DNA of 64,000 bases from Acetobacter estunensis (GTDB lineage: Bacteria > Pseudomonadota > Alphaproteobacteria > Acetobacterales > Acetobacteraceae): assembly GCF_019083805.1 (NCBI RefSeq), contig NZ_JAHRDV010000012.1, forward strand, positions 1 through 64,000. The letters run 5' to 3'. The notes under the pieces were generated by a model, which saw only the letters and a program-made list of their open reading frames with translations, searched no databases and was not told the origin of the DNA. Made by a program: the position numbers and the translations under genes. Shown one piece after another: positions 26,128 to 35,612 of the stretch (the first letter of the stretch is position 1; each line of letters begins with the position of its first letter).

Positions 26128-26757
26128 TCATGAGTGGAGTAATTTCATGATGTCTTCCGATGCCAAACCCAGACCAAGCATAATCATGATCGCTCCGGAT
26201 ATGTAGCCGGTCACGATGGACGCTCCGGGACGGCTGCTTAATATTGTTCGTGCGCCAAATCCGACCATCAGATAGATGGACACGCAGTTTATTGTATGAA
26301 TGATCCCCAAGATCCCGATCTGTAAAAAGATCGGCCACGATGAACCTGGGTTTGTAAACTGGGGCAGAAGGGCGAGAAAAAACAGAAGAGCCTTGGGGTT
26401 CAGGCCGCTGATGGCGAACCCTTTGGCAATCCAGCGCCGTAAGCTTGTTTCCCGTTCATGTCCTTCTTTCGGCAAGGGAGGATGACGCAACAGGGAAATG
26501 CCCAGTTTTATAAGATAGGCCGCGCCTGCAAACGTCAGAATGGTGACCGCAAGCGGCATGCTGGCGACAAGCGCACCGATACCGCCTGCGACCGTTTCGG
26601 TAATGGCGAGATATCCTAGGAACAGCCCGAACACAGCGGGAACGACTGCGGCATGATCACGTATTCCGGCGGAAATGACATATGCCCAGTCAGCACCTGG
26701 GGTTGCGGCAAGGAGGATGGAGATCGTCCAGAAGGCAAGAAGTGTATGCAGATTCAT
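26128..26757 (-). CDS. LysE/RhtB-family amino acid exporter
   Basis: 209 residues, six hydrophobic helices. LLAATPGADWAYVISAGIRDH near residue 17 is the conserved LysE ATPGxxxxxVxxxG-type motif, and FAISGLNPKALLFFLALLPQF is the second signature. Members export basic or neutral amino acids. It is divergent from the Lrp gene at 26964, the usual regulator pairing. Confidence 0.9.
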   Translation of the reverse strand: MNLHTLLAFWTISILLAATPGADWAYVISAGIRDHAAVVPAVFGLFLGYLAITETVAGGIGALVASMPLAVTILTFAGAAYLIKLGISLLRHPPLPKEGHERETSLRRWIAKGFAISGLNPKALLFFLALLPQFTNPGSSWPIFLQIGILGIIHTINCVSIYLMVGFGARTILSSRPGASIVTGYISGAIMIMLGLGLASEDIMKLLHS

Positions 26758-26894
26758 CGAAGATGCGTCGCTTTAGAAGAAAATTCACAAGGTCCCACGG
26801 CGTTTTCATGCTCTTCGGTTATGCTCCGGATCATCATTCCTGCGACGCGAGAGAGGGCACGATAGCGCGGACCAGCGGATATGAGGTTGCGTTT

Positions 26895-26923
26895 ATGCCA
26901 ATTTATTCATCAATATTTGGCAT
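26895..26923. promoter_or_regulatory. Candidate Lrp-type operator
   Basis: ATGCCAA (26895-26901) and TTGGCAT (26917-26923) form a perfect 7-bp inverted repeat with a 15-base AT-rich spacer, in the divergent region between the LysE and Lrp genes. Lrp/AsnC proteins favour such AT-rich dyads. Assignment is by position. Confidence 0.5.
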
Positions 26924-26963
26924 ATTATTGCGACAGGATGTTTATCCATGATATAACGTGCCA

Positions 26964-27416
26964 ATGAAACTGGATGCGATTGATCGGCATATTCTTCGTG
27001 TTCTTCAGGAAGATGGCCGCTGCCCCAACAATGAACTTGCGAGGCGCGTTGGGCTTTCTCCATCACCATGCTTGCGCCGGGTGCGGATGCTGGAAGAAAG
27101 CGGCGTTATCGAGGGCTACGTCGCCATTGTGAATCCTGCAAAAGCCGGGTTCGGCGTGACGGCTTTTGTCAGGATATGGCTGACGGGAGAAGACGAGCGG
27201 CAATCCGAGCATTTCGTCGAGGAAATTGGAAAACTTCCACAGGTGACAGAAGCGCATGTCCTCGCGGGAGATTGTGATTTCCTGTTGCGCGTTGTTGCAG
27301 AAGACCTTCCAGGACTGCGACGTTTTCAGAGTGAACAGCTTGCACGGATCAAAGGCGTGCGGAGTATGAAGACCGACATCCCTCTCCTGAAGGTTAAGAA
27401 TGCAAGCTTTGCGTAG
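26964..27416 (+). CDS. Lrp/AsnC-family transcriptional regulator
   Basis: 150 residues. MKLDAIDRHILRVLQEDGRCPNNELARRVGLSPSPCLRRVRMLEESGVIEGY is the AsnC HTH, and residues ~65-145 form the RAM (AsnC ligand) domain with VLAGDCDFLLRVVAEDLPGLRRF. The ATG at 26964 is preferred over a GTG two codons earlier. It probably activates or represses the divergent LysE exporter in response to an amino acid. Confidence 0.9.
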   Translation: MKLDAIDRHILRVLQEDGRCPNNELARRVGLSPSPCLRRVRMLEESGVIEGYVAIVNPAKAGFGVTAFVRIWLTGEDERQSEHFVEEIGKLPQVTEAHVLAGDCDFLLRVVAEDLPGLRRFQSEQLARIKGVRSMKTDIPLLKVKNASFA

Positions 27417-27769
27417 AATAAGGCTTATTTTTGGTGGCGAAATATAACTTTTTGGTAGTCGTCATGGTTATGTCTGCATTTGATGCAGTGTTCTGGGTAT
27501 GACGGCCCCGGTAATTCATGCTGCAGTAAAATAAACGACTGGAACTGGAGCGTGGGCCGATCTCTGCAGACTACAAAGAGCGGCCCGTCGGATGAGGAAT
27601 CGGAAGAACTCGGTTAGAAAACAGGGTATCGCCCGGGGTACTGTAGGTGTCCTAGTGTGGTAGATTTACTGTAGTGTTGGCAGGACAGGGCGATGAGATA
27701 AATATAAGATCAGGCTGATGTAAAAAAAGTCTGTCAAAATGGTCTGTTAATCCAGTATTGTTATCAAAT
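27417..27769. other. Gene-free stretch between Lrp and mobile-element remnants
   Basis: No gene is visible. A short AATAAG/CTTATT hairpin followed by Ts right after the Lrp stop (about 27417-27433) may end that transcript. A GC-rich hairpin occupies 27554-27586 without a T run. Near 27657-27682 a CTAG followed by a segment ending ACTGTAGTG weakly recalls the MITE ends at 2498-2640. Confidence 0.35.
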
Positions 27770-28135
27770 TGCGATTGCTGCAATTTGAGAGCCAATCCTG
27801 CTCTCGCAACCATCTTAAATTGCATCCTACGATCAAAGCGTGAACATCCCCGAATGCTCGCGCCATTCTGCGTTGCACTCGCTATCGTCAGAATGCCGGC
27901 GAGATACCCACGCTCGTCAATCTGAATGCCGTCGCCCGACGGGGTGAGAATGATCGCATCAATGAGAGAGCGCACAATCTTCGCCGCTTCTCCAGTTCAG
28001 ACCGGAGCGCCTCATGCAGGCGACCGATCTGCTCATGATAAAAGCCCGCTATTTACGGATGAAGCAAGAGCAGTGGCGCTTCGGTGGTGGCGAGAAACTC
28101 CTTGAGTTCTGCCTTGCGGGCTTCGAGAGATGTGG
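27770..28135 (-). pseudogene. Large serine recombinase, C-terminal remnant
   Basis: In one minus-strand frame, segments LEARKAELKEFLATTEAP and HEQIGRLHEALRSELEK match the coiled-coil region, separated by a TAA. In another frame, EAAKIVRSLIDAIILTPSGDGIQIDERGYLAGIL matches the conserved LTP...LxGxLAxIL end of large serine recombinases. The resolvase catalytic domain is absent. A frameshift and a stop make it dead. Confidence 0.65.
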
Positions 28136-28189
28136 TCCCGGATTTTCAGACAGGTGATTAAGCTATAATCCGACCTGAAAGAGGACGGG

Positions 28190-28672
28190 TTTTATGGCAA
28201 GGTTGCGAGGAAACGGTATTCAGGTGAGTTCAAGTCGCGAATGGCTCTGGAGGCGATCCGTGGCGAACTGACGCTGGCAGAGTTGGCGGGTATTTTTTCC
28301 AGAAAGTCGTGGTCAACAGCATCGGCCGGTCCAATTGACGTGGAGAAGCTGCATGCGCAAGTTGGCAAACTGTTGGTGGAACGGGATTTTGTCTCGGACG
28401 CATTGAACAACGGACGGCGGTTACGGGTGCTGACAGTAGTGGACGATTACACGCGTCAATGCCTGAGGTTGGTGACGGATACCTCGTTGTCGGGTGAACG
28501 GCTAGGCCGCGAACTCGATCGGATCGGAGAACATCGCGGCTGGCCATTGATGATCGTCAGCGACAATGGCACCGAGATGACCTTGAACGCTAGTCGCGTG
28601 GTAGGAAAAGCGGTCGGTGCTGTGGCGCTATATCGCACCAAGCAAGCTGCAATAGAACGTGTTGTCAGTTAG
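28190..28672 (+). pseudogene. IS3-family transposase remnant, internally deleted
   Basis: KRYSGEFKSRMALEAIRGELTLAELA-type sequence in one frame near 28200-28280 is the start of OrfA. Then GPIDVEKLHAQVGKLLVERDFVSDA is the OrfA end, which passes directly into the OrfB integrase core (RRLRVLTVVDDYTRQCLRLVTDTSLSGERL, then MIVSDNGTEMT with one DDE Asp). The intervening OrfB N-terminus and everything after ~28600 are lost. Two deletions leave a scar of ~0.5 kb. Confidence 0.75.
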
Positions 28673-28802
28673 GGCACGAAGTTTGATGAAGCTTGTACTC
28701 CTGCTTAATCCGTGATGTTTTCTTTCTCTGTTTTTAGGAAAAGTGTGAATGCGTCGGGATGGTCTGAGCGACAGTCAGTGAGAGCGGATAAAGGATCTTC
28801 TC

Positions 28803-29130
28803 CTGGGGCGGACTGACCACCAAAATCCATGCGATTGTTGATGCCGCTGGAAAGGCCATGGCTCTTTCCCTGACACAAGGACAAAGAGCCGATATCACAG
28901 AAGCAGAACCTACCCTCGATGATGTCCAACCTAAAGCCTTTATCACCGACAAGGCCTATGACGCTGATCCGCTCATCGAATTGCTTGGGGAGCGGCAGAT
29001 TGCAGCGGTCATCCATTCCCGTGTTGAGCATGTTTTTGCCGATCAGAAGTCACAGACGTGACTATTGGTCCGCAACGTCGGGATCCAACGCGCCACCATG
29101 AGGGTCGGACTGACCATATAATATGTGCTG
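28803..29130 (+). pseudogene. IS5-family transposase remnant
   Basis: GGLTTKIHAIVDAAGKAMALSLTQGQRADITEAEPTL and PKAFITDKAYDADPLIELLGERQIAAVI are the IS5 DDE core. It then jumps to RVEHVFADQKS, and after a stop continues as LLVRNVGIQRATMRVGLTI, the family's C-terminal end. Internal deletion and stops show it is not active. Confidence 0.75.
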
Positions 29131-29310
29131 CCTTTTCTGCCTGGAGTGGATCAGAGCAGCGGGCCATGGCACAGGAATCATCACTCTCCTCCACAAGCAG
29201 AGCGAAAATCATTTACAGAACTATCAATTATCGTTCGTTGATCTCAAAATCAGGCAGATGCGACATCCAATAATGGTTCTTCGATCTCTTCAGTTGTAGC
29301 AACACGGAAA

Positions 29311-29811
29311 TCAGCTTTGCTTTTCTCCGCATTGCGTCGGGAGAACTTTATGGGGAGGCTGTACTGCCGCATGGTCGCTACCAGTCACGTAATCCTGCAG
29401 TTCACGCGCTTCCTGTTCGGCATTTTCAGCGCGTAGTTTGACAATATCTCCAATGCTGATCAGTCCAACAAGTTTTTCGTTTTCCAGAATAGGGACATGT
29501 CGGGTTCGAGAATAAGTCATGCGGCAGGCAATATCATAAATGCTGTCATCAGGCGTTGCGGTTGGCATGTCCTTCGTCATGATATCTTTTGCGGTCAGGG
29601 TAGATATGTCCGCACCGCGTTGGGATAATGCACGAACAATCCCTTTTTCAGAGACCATGCCAATTAGATGTTCATCTGGGTCCAGAACGGGTGCGCCACC
29701 AATATTATGCTGCGTCAGTGTGGTGGCGACACTCACAACGGGGTCATCTGCTTTCACGGTAATGACCGTGCTGCCTTTTTGCGCCAGAATGTGAAAGACA
29801 TGAGAGGACAT
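29311..29811 (-). CDS. CBS-domain pair protein
   Basis: 166 residues with two tandem CBS domains (about 17-75 and 85-140). Visible are STVITVKADDPVVSVATTLTQHNIGGAPVLD and DIMTKDMPTATPDDSIYDIACRMTYSRTRHVPILE. These bind adenosine nucleotides such as AMP, ATP or NADH. The ATG at 29811 lies 44 bases after the nuoN stop on the same strand, so it may be read with the nuo operon. It has no effector domain. Confidence 0.85.
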   Translation of the reverse strand: MSSHVFHILAQKGSTVITVKADDPVVSVATTLTQHNIGGAPVLDPDEHLIGMVSEKGIVRALSQRGADISTLTAKDIMTKDMPTATPDDSIYDIACRMTYSRTRHVPILENEKLVGLISIGDIVKLRAENAEQEARELQDYVTGSDHAAVQPPHKVLPTQCGEKQS

Positions 29812-29855
29812 GGGAAAATCCTTTCCATGTTTTATGGAAATCGAAATAAGTTTAG

Positions 29856-31316
29856 TCAACGTATCGTCATCTCGGCCTCTGTGTCAGATGGGATGGCGGA
29901 GACAGGAAGAAGCGGATGGAGGGCGCGGGCGGGAAAAAGCCCTCCAATCACCACGATTATTGTGAGAACGATGACAAGCGCCATCAGTTCCGGGCGGATA
30001 TGCCGATTCAGGCTGGCAGATGGCAGCGATGGTGCTGACATCATGATACGGATGATGTTCAGGTAATAATACAACCCGATAATGCTGCCGATTATGAGCA
30101 CACCCAGCAGCAGGTTGCGCTGGTATTCAACTCCTGTCGCCGTAATCTCGAACTTTGCAAAAAATCCGATGCCTGGTGGAATGCCCGCAAGCGAAAGCAG
30201 CATGAGCGACATGGCCGAAGCCAGGAACGGGCGGGTGAAAAATAGCCCCTTCCATTGCGCGATAGCCGTACCATCCGATCGGTCAGGGACTGCGAAGGCG
30301 GCCATGGTCGCAAATACGCCTAATGTGCTGGCGGTGTAGGCCAGAAGATAAATGGTTATGGCCCCCGATTGCAGACGTCCAGGGCAAAGAAAGGCAATCA
30401 GAAGATACCCCACATGCGCAATGGATGAGCATGCCATAAGACGTATGAGGCTGGTTTGACGCAATGCAAGCAGATTGCCACCCAGAATGGTCAGGATAAT
30501 GACGACATACAGGATGTCGTTGAGGAAGGGCGGTTGGTTTCCTGTCCCAAAATAGCGTACAAGAGAAGAAAATATCGCAATTTTCGAAACCACGGCCAGA
30601 AAGGCCGCCACGGGAACCGGAGCGCCTTCCATCACGTCCAGAAGCCACATGTGGAAGGGAACCATGGAAAGCTTAAAGAACATGCCGACAAGGATCATGA
30701 CCGTTGCAGAAATTGGCAATGTAAGGGAAATGTTCCCGGCTGTGATGGGTGGTATGAATCGCAGCGACCCTGTAACGCCATAGGCCACACCGATACCAAA
30801 TAGAAGAATGGCGGAAGATATCCCTGACAGGATCAGGTATTTCATTGCCGCTTCATAGCCCTGCATGGCGGAGCCGGGCCGGAAGGTCACAAGCCCCATG
30901 AGGGAGACACCAAGTATTTCCAGTCCCAAGAAAAAGGGCATGTAATTTGCGCTGAAGACTATGGTCAGCGCGCCAAGTGTGCCCAGCATGTACAGCAGGG
31001 GATATTCATCTAGCAGCGGCGTGGCTCTGTCGTGCGCGCCATTCCGCCACGACATGAGCAGGATACAGATGCCAGAAAACATGATGAGTATGGCTGTATA
31101 GTTTGCCCATTGGTCCTGAATGAATAGGCTGTCGCCATTATCCGAGGCTGTGCCCGTATGGTGCGCTACGAAGACAAGGGCCAGCAGCAGCGTCACCATT
31201 CCAGTCAGAAAGCTGCGGTTCACCGAACGCCGCCACGCCGTTGCGGCGAGCATGACCGTGATTCCTACACAAAGCACCGGCAAGGGTGTTGGCAGGAAAA
31301 CATCGTGCCCGATCAT
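29856..31316 (-). CDS. nuoN: NADH-quinone oxidoreductase subunit N
   Basis: 486 residues, Mrp-type antiporter-like membrane subunit with about 14 helices, last gene of the nuo operon. YEAAMKYLILSGISSAILLFGIGVAYG, FKLSMVPFHMWLLDVMEGAPVPVAAFLAVVSK hold the conserved channel lysines. It contributes one of the proton pathways of complex I. The ATG at 31316 overlaps the nuoM stop by four bases; the longer frame to 31589 is antisense or shadow sequence. Confidence 0.92.
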   Translation of the reverse strand: MIGHDVFLPTPLPVLCVGITVMLAATAWRRSVNRSFLTGMVTLLLALVFVAHHTGTASDNGDSLFIQDQWANYTAILIMFSGICILLMSWRNGAHDRATPLLDEYPLLYMLGTLGALTIVFSANYMPFFLGLEILGVSLMGLVTFRPGSAMQGYEAAMKYLILSGISSAILLFGIGVAYGVTGSLRFIPPITAGNISLTLPISATVMILVGMFFKLSMVPFHMWLLDVMEGAPVPVAAFLAVVSKIAIFSSLVRYFGTGNQPPFLNDILYVVIILTILGGNLLALRQTSLIRLMACSSIAHVGYLLIAFLCPGRLQSGAITIYLLAYTASTLGVFATMAAFAVPDRSDGTAIAQWKGLFFTRPFLASAMSLMLLSLAGIPPGIGFFAKFEITATGVEYQRNLLLGVLIIGSIIGLYYYLNIIRIMMSAPSLPSASLNRHIRPELMALVIVLTIIVVIGGLFPARALHPLLPVSAIPSDTEAEMTIR

Positions 31317-32824
31317 GGCGCGTGATCCCCCTGACCGGTCGCCTCTATTACGGACAAGGATGAAGGAGCGGAAAACGTCATGAAAGGCTGTGGATGCAAA
31401 CCCAGTACGATCAGAAAAATCATCGCACATGCGAAAACCGCCATCTGCTGGGCGGGCAGATCCTTTAAGGGGAGTTGGCCCTCCCGACGAGCCGCAAGAA
31501 AGACGCGATTGACCATCCGCAGTGCATAAATAGCGGCCAGAACCAGTCCCACGGTCGTCACTGTCGCAATGATAGGGCTGACATGCCATGTCGCCAGCAG
31601 CACAAGAAACTCGCCCGCGAAATTACCCAGTCCCGGCATTCCGAGCGACGCCACCGCAAAAAACACCCCCATGGCGGACAGGCGTGGCATGGCCGCCCAC
31701 AATCCCCCGATACGATGCATGTCACGTGTATGCAGTCGGTCCTGAATGGCACCCGCGATGAGGAAAAGTGAGCCTGCGCTTAACCCGTGGGCCAGCATCT
31801 GGATGATCGCTCCCTGCATCCCCATGCGTGAGCCGGTAAAGATGCCAAGCACCACGAAGCCCATATGGCTGATACTGCTGTAAGCGATCAGGCGCTTGAT
31901 GTCCTCCTGCGCACAGGACAGCCACGCCCCATACAGGACTCCGACAACGCCCAGCCCCATGGCGACGGGCGCGAAGTGCATGGCCGCATCGGGAAACAGC
32001 ATGAGATTGAAACGGATCATTCCATATCCGCCAGTTTTGAGCAGGATGCCTGCCAGAAGTGCGCTGGCAGCCGTGGGTGCCTGCGTATGGGCGTCGGGCA
32101 GCCAGACATGGACCGGCACGATTGGCAGCTTGACGGCAAAGGCGATGAAAAAGCCCAACATGAGCAGCATGGACAGGGTAGGGGACAGATGTGTCTGGGC
32201 CAGTGTGAAGTAATCGAATGTCAGCACACCCGTTTCCCGATCATGCGTAATGACCAGCCCGAGGATGGACAACAGCATGAGCAGCCCGCTGCCCTGCGTG
32301 AACATGAAGAACTTCAGGGCAGCGCGCTGCCTGTCCTCATGTCCCCATACGGCAATGAGCACGAACATTGGCACCAACATCAGTTCCCAGAAAAAGAAGA
32401 ACAGGAAGAGGTCGGTGGCCAGAAATGTACCGATAATACCGGTAAGAGTTGTAAGGAAAAGGAAGTGGAAAGTCCCCGCCTTGACCGTAACCTGACGGGT
32501 GGCAAGACAGACGCACAAGAAGCACAGGATCAGCGAAAGCCAGATCAGCGAGAGCGAAAGACCGTCCATGTCCAGCCTGATCGCGATCCCCATGGTGGGG
32601 ATCCACGGCATGGAAAAATGCTCCAGCCATGGTCCCGTATGGTTGGTCGAATGACTGAATGTAACCCCTGAAAGCAGCAGCGTTTCCACAATCAAGGTCG
32701 CCAGCATCGCCCACCATGACGCATTACGAGAAGGGGACGAAGGTGCGGGCTGGATACGTTCAGCCAGCCATGCCAGCCCACCACCCATGATAGGCAGCAG
32801 CACGAGAGTGGGAAGGGGATTCAT
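31313..32824 (-). CDS. nuoM: NADH-quinone oxidoreductase subunit M
   Basis: 503 residues, ~14 helices. FFFWELMLVPMFVLIAVWGHE contains the conserved Glu of helix 5, and KLPIVPVHVWLPDAHTQAPTAASALLAGILLKTGGYG is the broken-helix antiporter signature with key lysines. It forms a proton channel in the membrane arm. The start overlaps the nuoL stop (ATGA at 32821-32824). Confidence 0.93.
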   Translation of the reverse strand: MNPLPTLVLLPIMGGGLAWLAERIQPAPSSPSRNASWWAMLATLIVETLLLSGVTFSHSTNHTGPWLEHFSMPWIPTMGIAIRLDMDGLSLSLIWLSLILCFLCVCLATRQVTVKAGTFHFLFLTTLTGIIGTFLATDLFLFFFFWELMLVPMFVLIAVWGHEDRQRAALKFFMFTQGSGLLMLLSILGLVITHDRETGVLTFDYFTLAQTHLSPTLSMLLMLGFFIAFAVKLPIVPVHVWLPDAHTQAPTAASALLAGILLKTGGYGMIRFNLMLFPDAAMHFAPVAMGLGVVGVLYGAWLSCAQEDIKRLIAYSSISHMGFVVLGIFTGSRMGMQGAIIQMLAHGLSAGSLFLIAGAIQDRLHTRDMHRIGGLWAAMPRLSAMGVFFAVASLGMPGLGNFAGEFLVLLATWHVSPIIATVTTVGLVLAAIYALRMVNRVFLAARREGQLPLKDLPAQQMAVFACAMIFLIVLGLHPQPFMTFSAPSSLSVIEATGQGDHAP

Positions 32825-34788
32825 GAGAGCATCGCTATGGCGAGACCCGCGCACAGTCCACCGGCGATCCATGCTGCATACCATCGCACGTGGCCGTTCT
32901 GTATCTCGCCCAGCAGGTGGTCCGTCTCTCTGATTCCACTGGTCCCCCACAGGGTCAGGGTACCCAGAAAATCCGTTCGCGCCCTGAGAACCGATGTGCT
33001 GGCTGTCCGTATCAGTCGTCCGGTTCTGGTTATGACATAATCAAGAATGTCATGCCGCGTCAGCCACGTCAGGAAGCGAAAGGGCTGCACGAACAGGCGG
33101 TCATACAGGACATCCATACCCTCGCCAGTGCGGGCAAAGCGGATGACGGCCGCCTGTCCCGGTATCTCGCGCATGATGGGTGAAGAGCGGCCCCACAGCA
33201 CCCATGCGACGGCAAGTCCGGCAAGCGGAACGACCGCACCCGCCAGTATCAACCAGCCAGGTTCATCCGCGTGTGACAGTGGCCCCGCAGGATCAAGAAG
33301 GGTGCTGAACAGATGAAGGGGAGGGAATGGCGTGGGCATTTCAATGATGCCTCCACACAGGGACAGCACACACAGGCAGGCAAGGGGAATGGTCATGAGA
33401 CATGACGTCCGGCCTGTCGCCATGGTTCCCATTTTTCCGAAAAAAACGATGAATACGCAGCGGAAAATATAAAGCGCGGTTAGGAAGGCTCCGAGCAGGG
33501 CCATTCCCCACAGGAAATGCCCGCTCAGGTTCAATTCATGCGTCAGGCGAAAATGGGCGGGCCATACACCCGAGAGGATCATTTCCTTGCTGTAGAACCC
33601 CGCCGTGACCAGCGGCAGACCGGCCAGAGCGGACGCTCCCGTAACAAAGGCGGCGGTCAGTCCCGGCATGGTGTGGCGGAGGCCGCCCAGACGGAAAATA
33701 TCCTGTTCATGATGGGTGCGTACGATAACAGCGCCCGCAGTCAGGAAAAGCAGCGCCTTGAAGAAGGCATGGGTCATCAGATGAAATAACGCCGCCTGCC
33801 ATATACCGCATCCGAGAGCGAGAAACATGTAGCCAAGCTGGCTGATCGTGGACCAGGCAAGAATACGCTTGAGATCGGATTGCACCAACGCCGTGCAGGC
33901 TCCCATAAGCAGCGTCAGTGCGCCGAGCACGGCCGTAAGCGCCATGACGGGGGCCGCTAGGGCGAAAAGGTCGTGCAGTCGCGCAATCAGATAGACGCCT
34001 GCCGTGACCATCGTCGCTGCGTGGATTAGGGCGGAGGTCGGTGTTGGTCCCACCATGGCATCCGGCAGCCATGTCTGGAATGGGATCTGCGCCGATTTGG
34101 CGAGGGCCCCTATGAGGATGAAAAGAGCTGCCATGTTTAGGGCGGAGGGTGCTACCTGCCCGTTTGTCACCGCCGTCAACACGGTATCGATGTGCAGGGA
34201 ACCTACCGCCGTAGCCAATAGCAGCAGCCCACACAGCAAGGCTGCATCTCCCATGCGGGTCATATAAAAGGCCTTGCGTGCGGCGGCGGTATTGACGGGG
34301 TTTTCGTACCAGAACCCGATGAGCAGGTAGGAACACAGTCCTACCCCTTCCCATCCAATAAACAGGCAGAGTAGGTCGGACGCCAGCACCAGCACCAGCA
34401 TGGAAGCCACGAACAGCGTCATGCAGCCAAAAAAGCGCGCAATCCCCAGATCGTTGCACATATAGTTTGCGGCATAGATATGGATCAGTAGCCCCACGAT
34501 CGTGACGACAAGGATCATGACCATGGAAATGCGGTCCAATATGAACGCAATGTCGGCTGAAAATCCCGCGATATGCATCCATGACCACAGCGTTGCCTGC
34601 AATAGTCCTGCCGCTGGACCGGCCAAAAGCAGGACAGACAGCACAATGCTGATGACGGCGGATAGCCCCACACCTGCGCAGGCAACCGTTCCGACGGCAC
34701 GCGCACTCATGCGTCCGGCGGAGATAAACAGGATCATAGAAACTGCAAGCGGTGAAAGGATGAGAAAGGGAAGCAGAATTTCACCCAT
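32821..34788 (-). CDS. nuoL: NADH-quinone oxidoreductase subunit L
   Basis: 655 residues, the distal membrane-arm subunit. LFIGWEGVGLCSYLLIGFWYENP has the helix-5 Glu, SAQIPFQTWLPDAMVGPTPTSALIHAATMVTAGVYL is the antiporter motif, and the long C-terminal part forms the lateral helix. The ATG at 34788 gives MGEILLPFLILSPLAVS, the expected first helix, rather than the upstream frame. Confidence 0.93.
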   Translation of the reverse strand: MGEILLPFLILSPLAVSMILFISAGRMSARAVGTVACAGVGLSAVISIVLSVLLLAGPAAGLLQATLWSWMHIAGFSADIAFILDRISMVMILVVTIVGLLIHIYAANYMCNDLGIARFFGCMTLFVASMLVLVLASDLLCLFIGWEGVGLCSYLLIGFWYENPVNTAAARKAFYMTRMGDAALLCGLLLLATAVGSLHIDTVLTAVTNGQVAPSALNMAALFILIGALAKSAQIPFQTWLPDAMVGPTPTSALIHAATMVTAGVYLIARLHDLFALAAPVMALTAVLGALTLLMGACTALVQSDLKRILAWSTISQLGYMFLALGCGIWQAALFHLMTHAFFKALLFLTAGAVIVRTHHEQDIFRLGGLRHTMPGLTAAFVTGASALAGLPLVTAGFYSKEMILSGVWPAHFRLTHELNLSGHFLWGMALLGAFLTALYIFRCVFIVFFGKMGTMATGRTSCLMTIPLACLCVLSLCGGIIEMPTPFPPLHLFSTLLDPAGPLSHADEPGWLILAGAVVPLAGLAVAWVLWGRSSPIMREIPGQAAVIRFARTGEGMDVLYDRLFVQPFRFLTWLTRHDILDYVITRTGRLIRTASTSVLRARTDFLGTLTLWGTSGIRETDHLLGEIQNGHVRWYAAWIAGGLCAGLAIAMLS

Positions 34789-34793
34789 GTCCC

Positions 34794-35105
34794 TTATCCT
34801 TGCAGAAGGTTGCCGGTATCGGCATCCAGCGTGGGGCGTCCCCGGGCATGCAGGCACAGGATGATGGCCAGCCCCACCGCCGTTTCCACGGCGGCGAGGG
34901 CGAGGATCAGCAGAAACATCACCTGTCCGGCCGCATCATGCCAGCGCGCGCCTGCGCACACGAAGACGAGGGCGGCTGCATTGAGCATGATGTCCAGCGA
35001 CATCAGCATGAAGATCATGTTGCGCCGGACCAGAACGCCCGTCAGTCCGACCGAAAACAGGACGGTGGCCAGAAGCAAGGTATCGTTGAAGGAAAAGGCC
35101 GGCAT
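34794..35105 (-). CDS. nuoK: NADH-quinone oxidoreductase subunit K
   Basis: 103 residues, three helices. The second conserved acid, Glu74 (AAVETAVGLA), equivalent to E. coli Glu72, is present. The first is Asp38 (MSLDIMLNAAAL) where most NuoK proteins have Glu (E. coli Glu36). The protein helps link the quinone site to the antiporter subunits. It sits one base after nuoJ and five bases before nuoL. Confidence 0.92.
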   Translation of the reverse strand: MPAFSFNDTLLLATVLFSVGLTGVLVRRNMIFMLMSLDIMLNAAALVFVCAGARWHDAAGQVMFLLILALAAVETAVGLAIILCLHARGRPTLDADTGNLLQG

Positions 35106-35106
35106 G

Positions 35107-35607
35107 TCAGCGATCCTTCACGTGGTTGCGTCCAATATGAAAGGCTGAGACTAGACCAGACAGAAGCAGGAACGACACCAGTTCGACCATCAGCACGTAG
35201 CGGCCAAACAGGCTCAGTCCGACATCATGCGCTGTTATTGGGGCAAGGGAGGGTATGGATCCGGAAAGCGGGCTGACACAATAAAGAAGTTCCACACATA
35301 CAATGGTAGCCAGAATCCCCGGTCCCAGCCACACGCGCGGGCGCAGCCATTCCTTTTCACGCTGACTGTCCGATTGCCCCAGATTCAGCATCATGATGAC
35401 GAAGACGAACAGCACCATGATCGCACCGGCGTAGATGATGATCTCCAGCATTGCCGCGAAGGACGCTCCCAGCATCACAAGCAGTGCCGCCAGCGCCAGT
35501 AGTGTCACGACCAGATACAGCACCGCATGCACGGCGACTTTCCGGGTAATGACCATGATGGCCCCGATGACAGTCACACTGGCAGCAAGAAGGGCCAGAG
35601 CGTACAT
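35107..35607 (-). CDS. nuoJ: NADH-quinone oxidoreductase subunit J
   Basis: 166 residues, five helices, including AVLYLVVTLLALAALLVMLGASFAAMLEIIIYAGAIMVLFVFVIMMLN with the pi-bulge helix 3 region (EIIIYAGAIMVLFVFVIMML), the most conserved part of NuoJ. It starts five bases after nuoI. Confidence 0.92.
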   Translation of the reverse strand: MYALALLAASVTVIGAIMVITRKVAVHAVLYLVVTLLALAALLVMLGASFAAMLEIIIYAGAIMVLFVFVIMMLNLGQSDSQREKEWLRPRVWLGPGILATIVCVELLYCVSPLSGSIPSLAPITAHDVGLSLFGRYVLMVELVSFLLLSGLVSAFHIGRNHVKDR

Positions 35608-35612
35608 GGTGG

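Noticed and set aside
27554..27586. GC-rich hairpin as a terminator
   Set aside because: It has no following T run and no gene close upstream on the matching strand; noted only as a structure.
28705..29031. Minus-strand open frame of 108 codons
   Set aside because: It is antisense to the IS5 transposase remnant.
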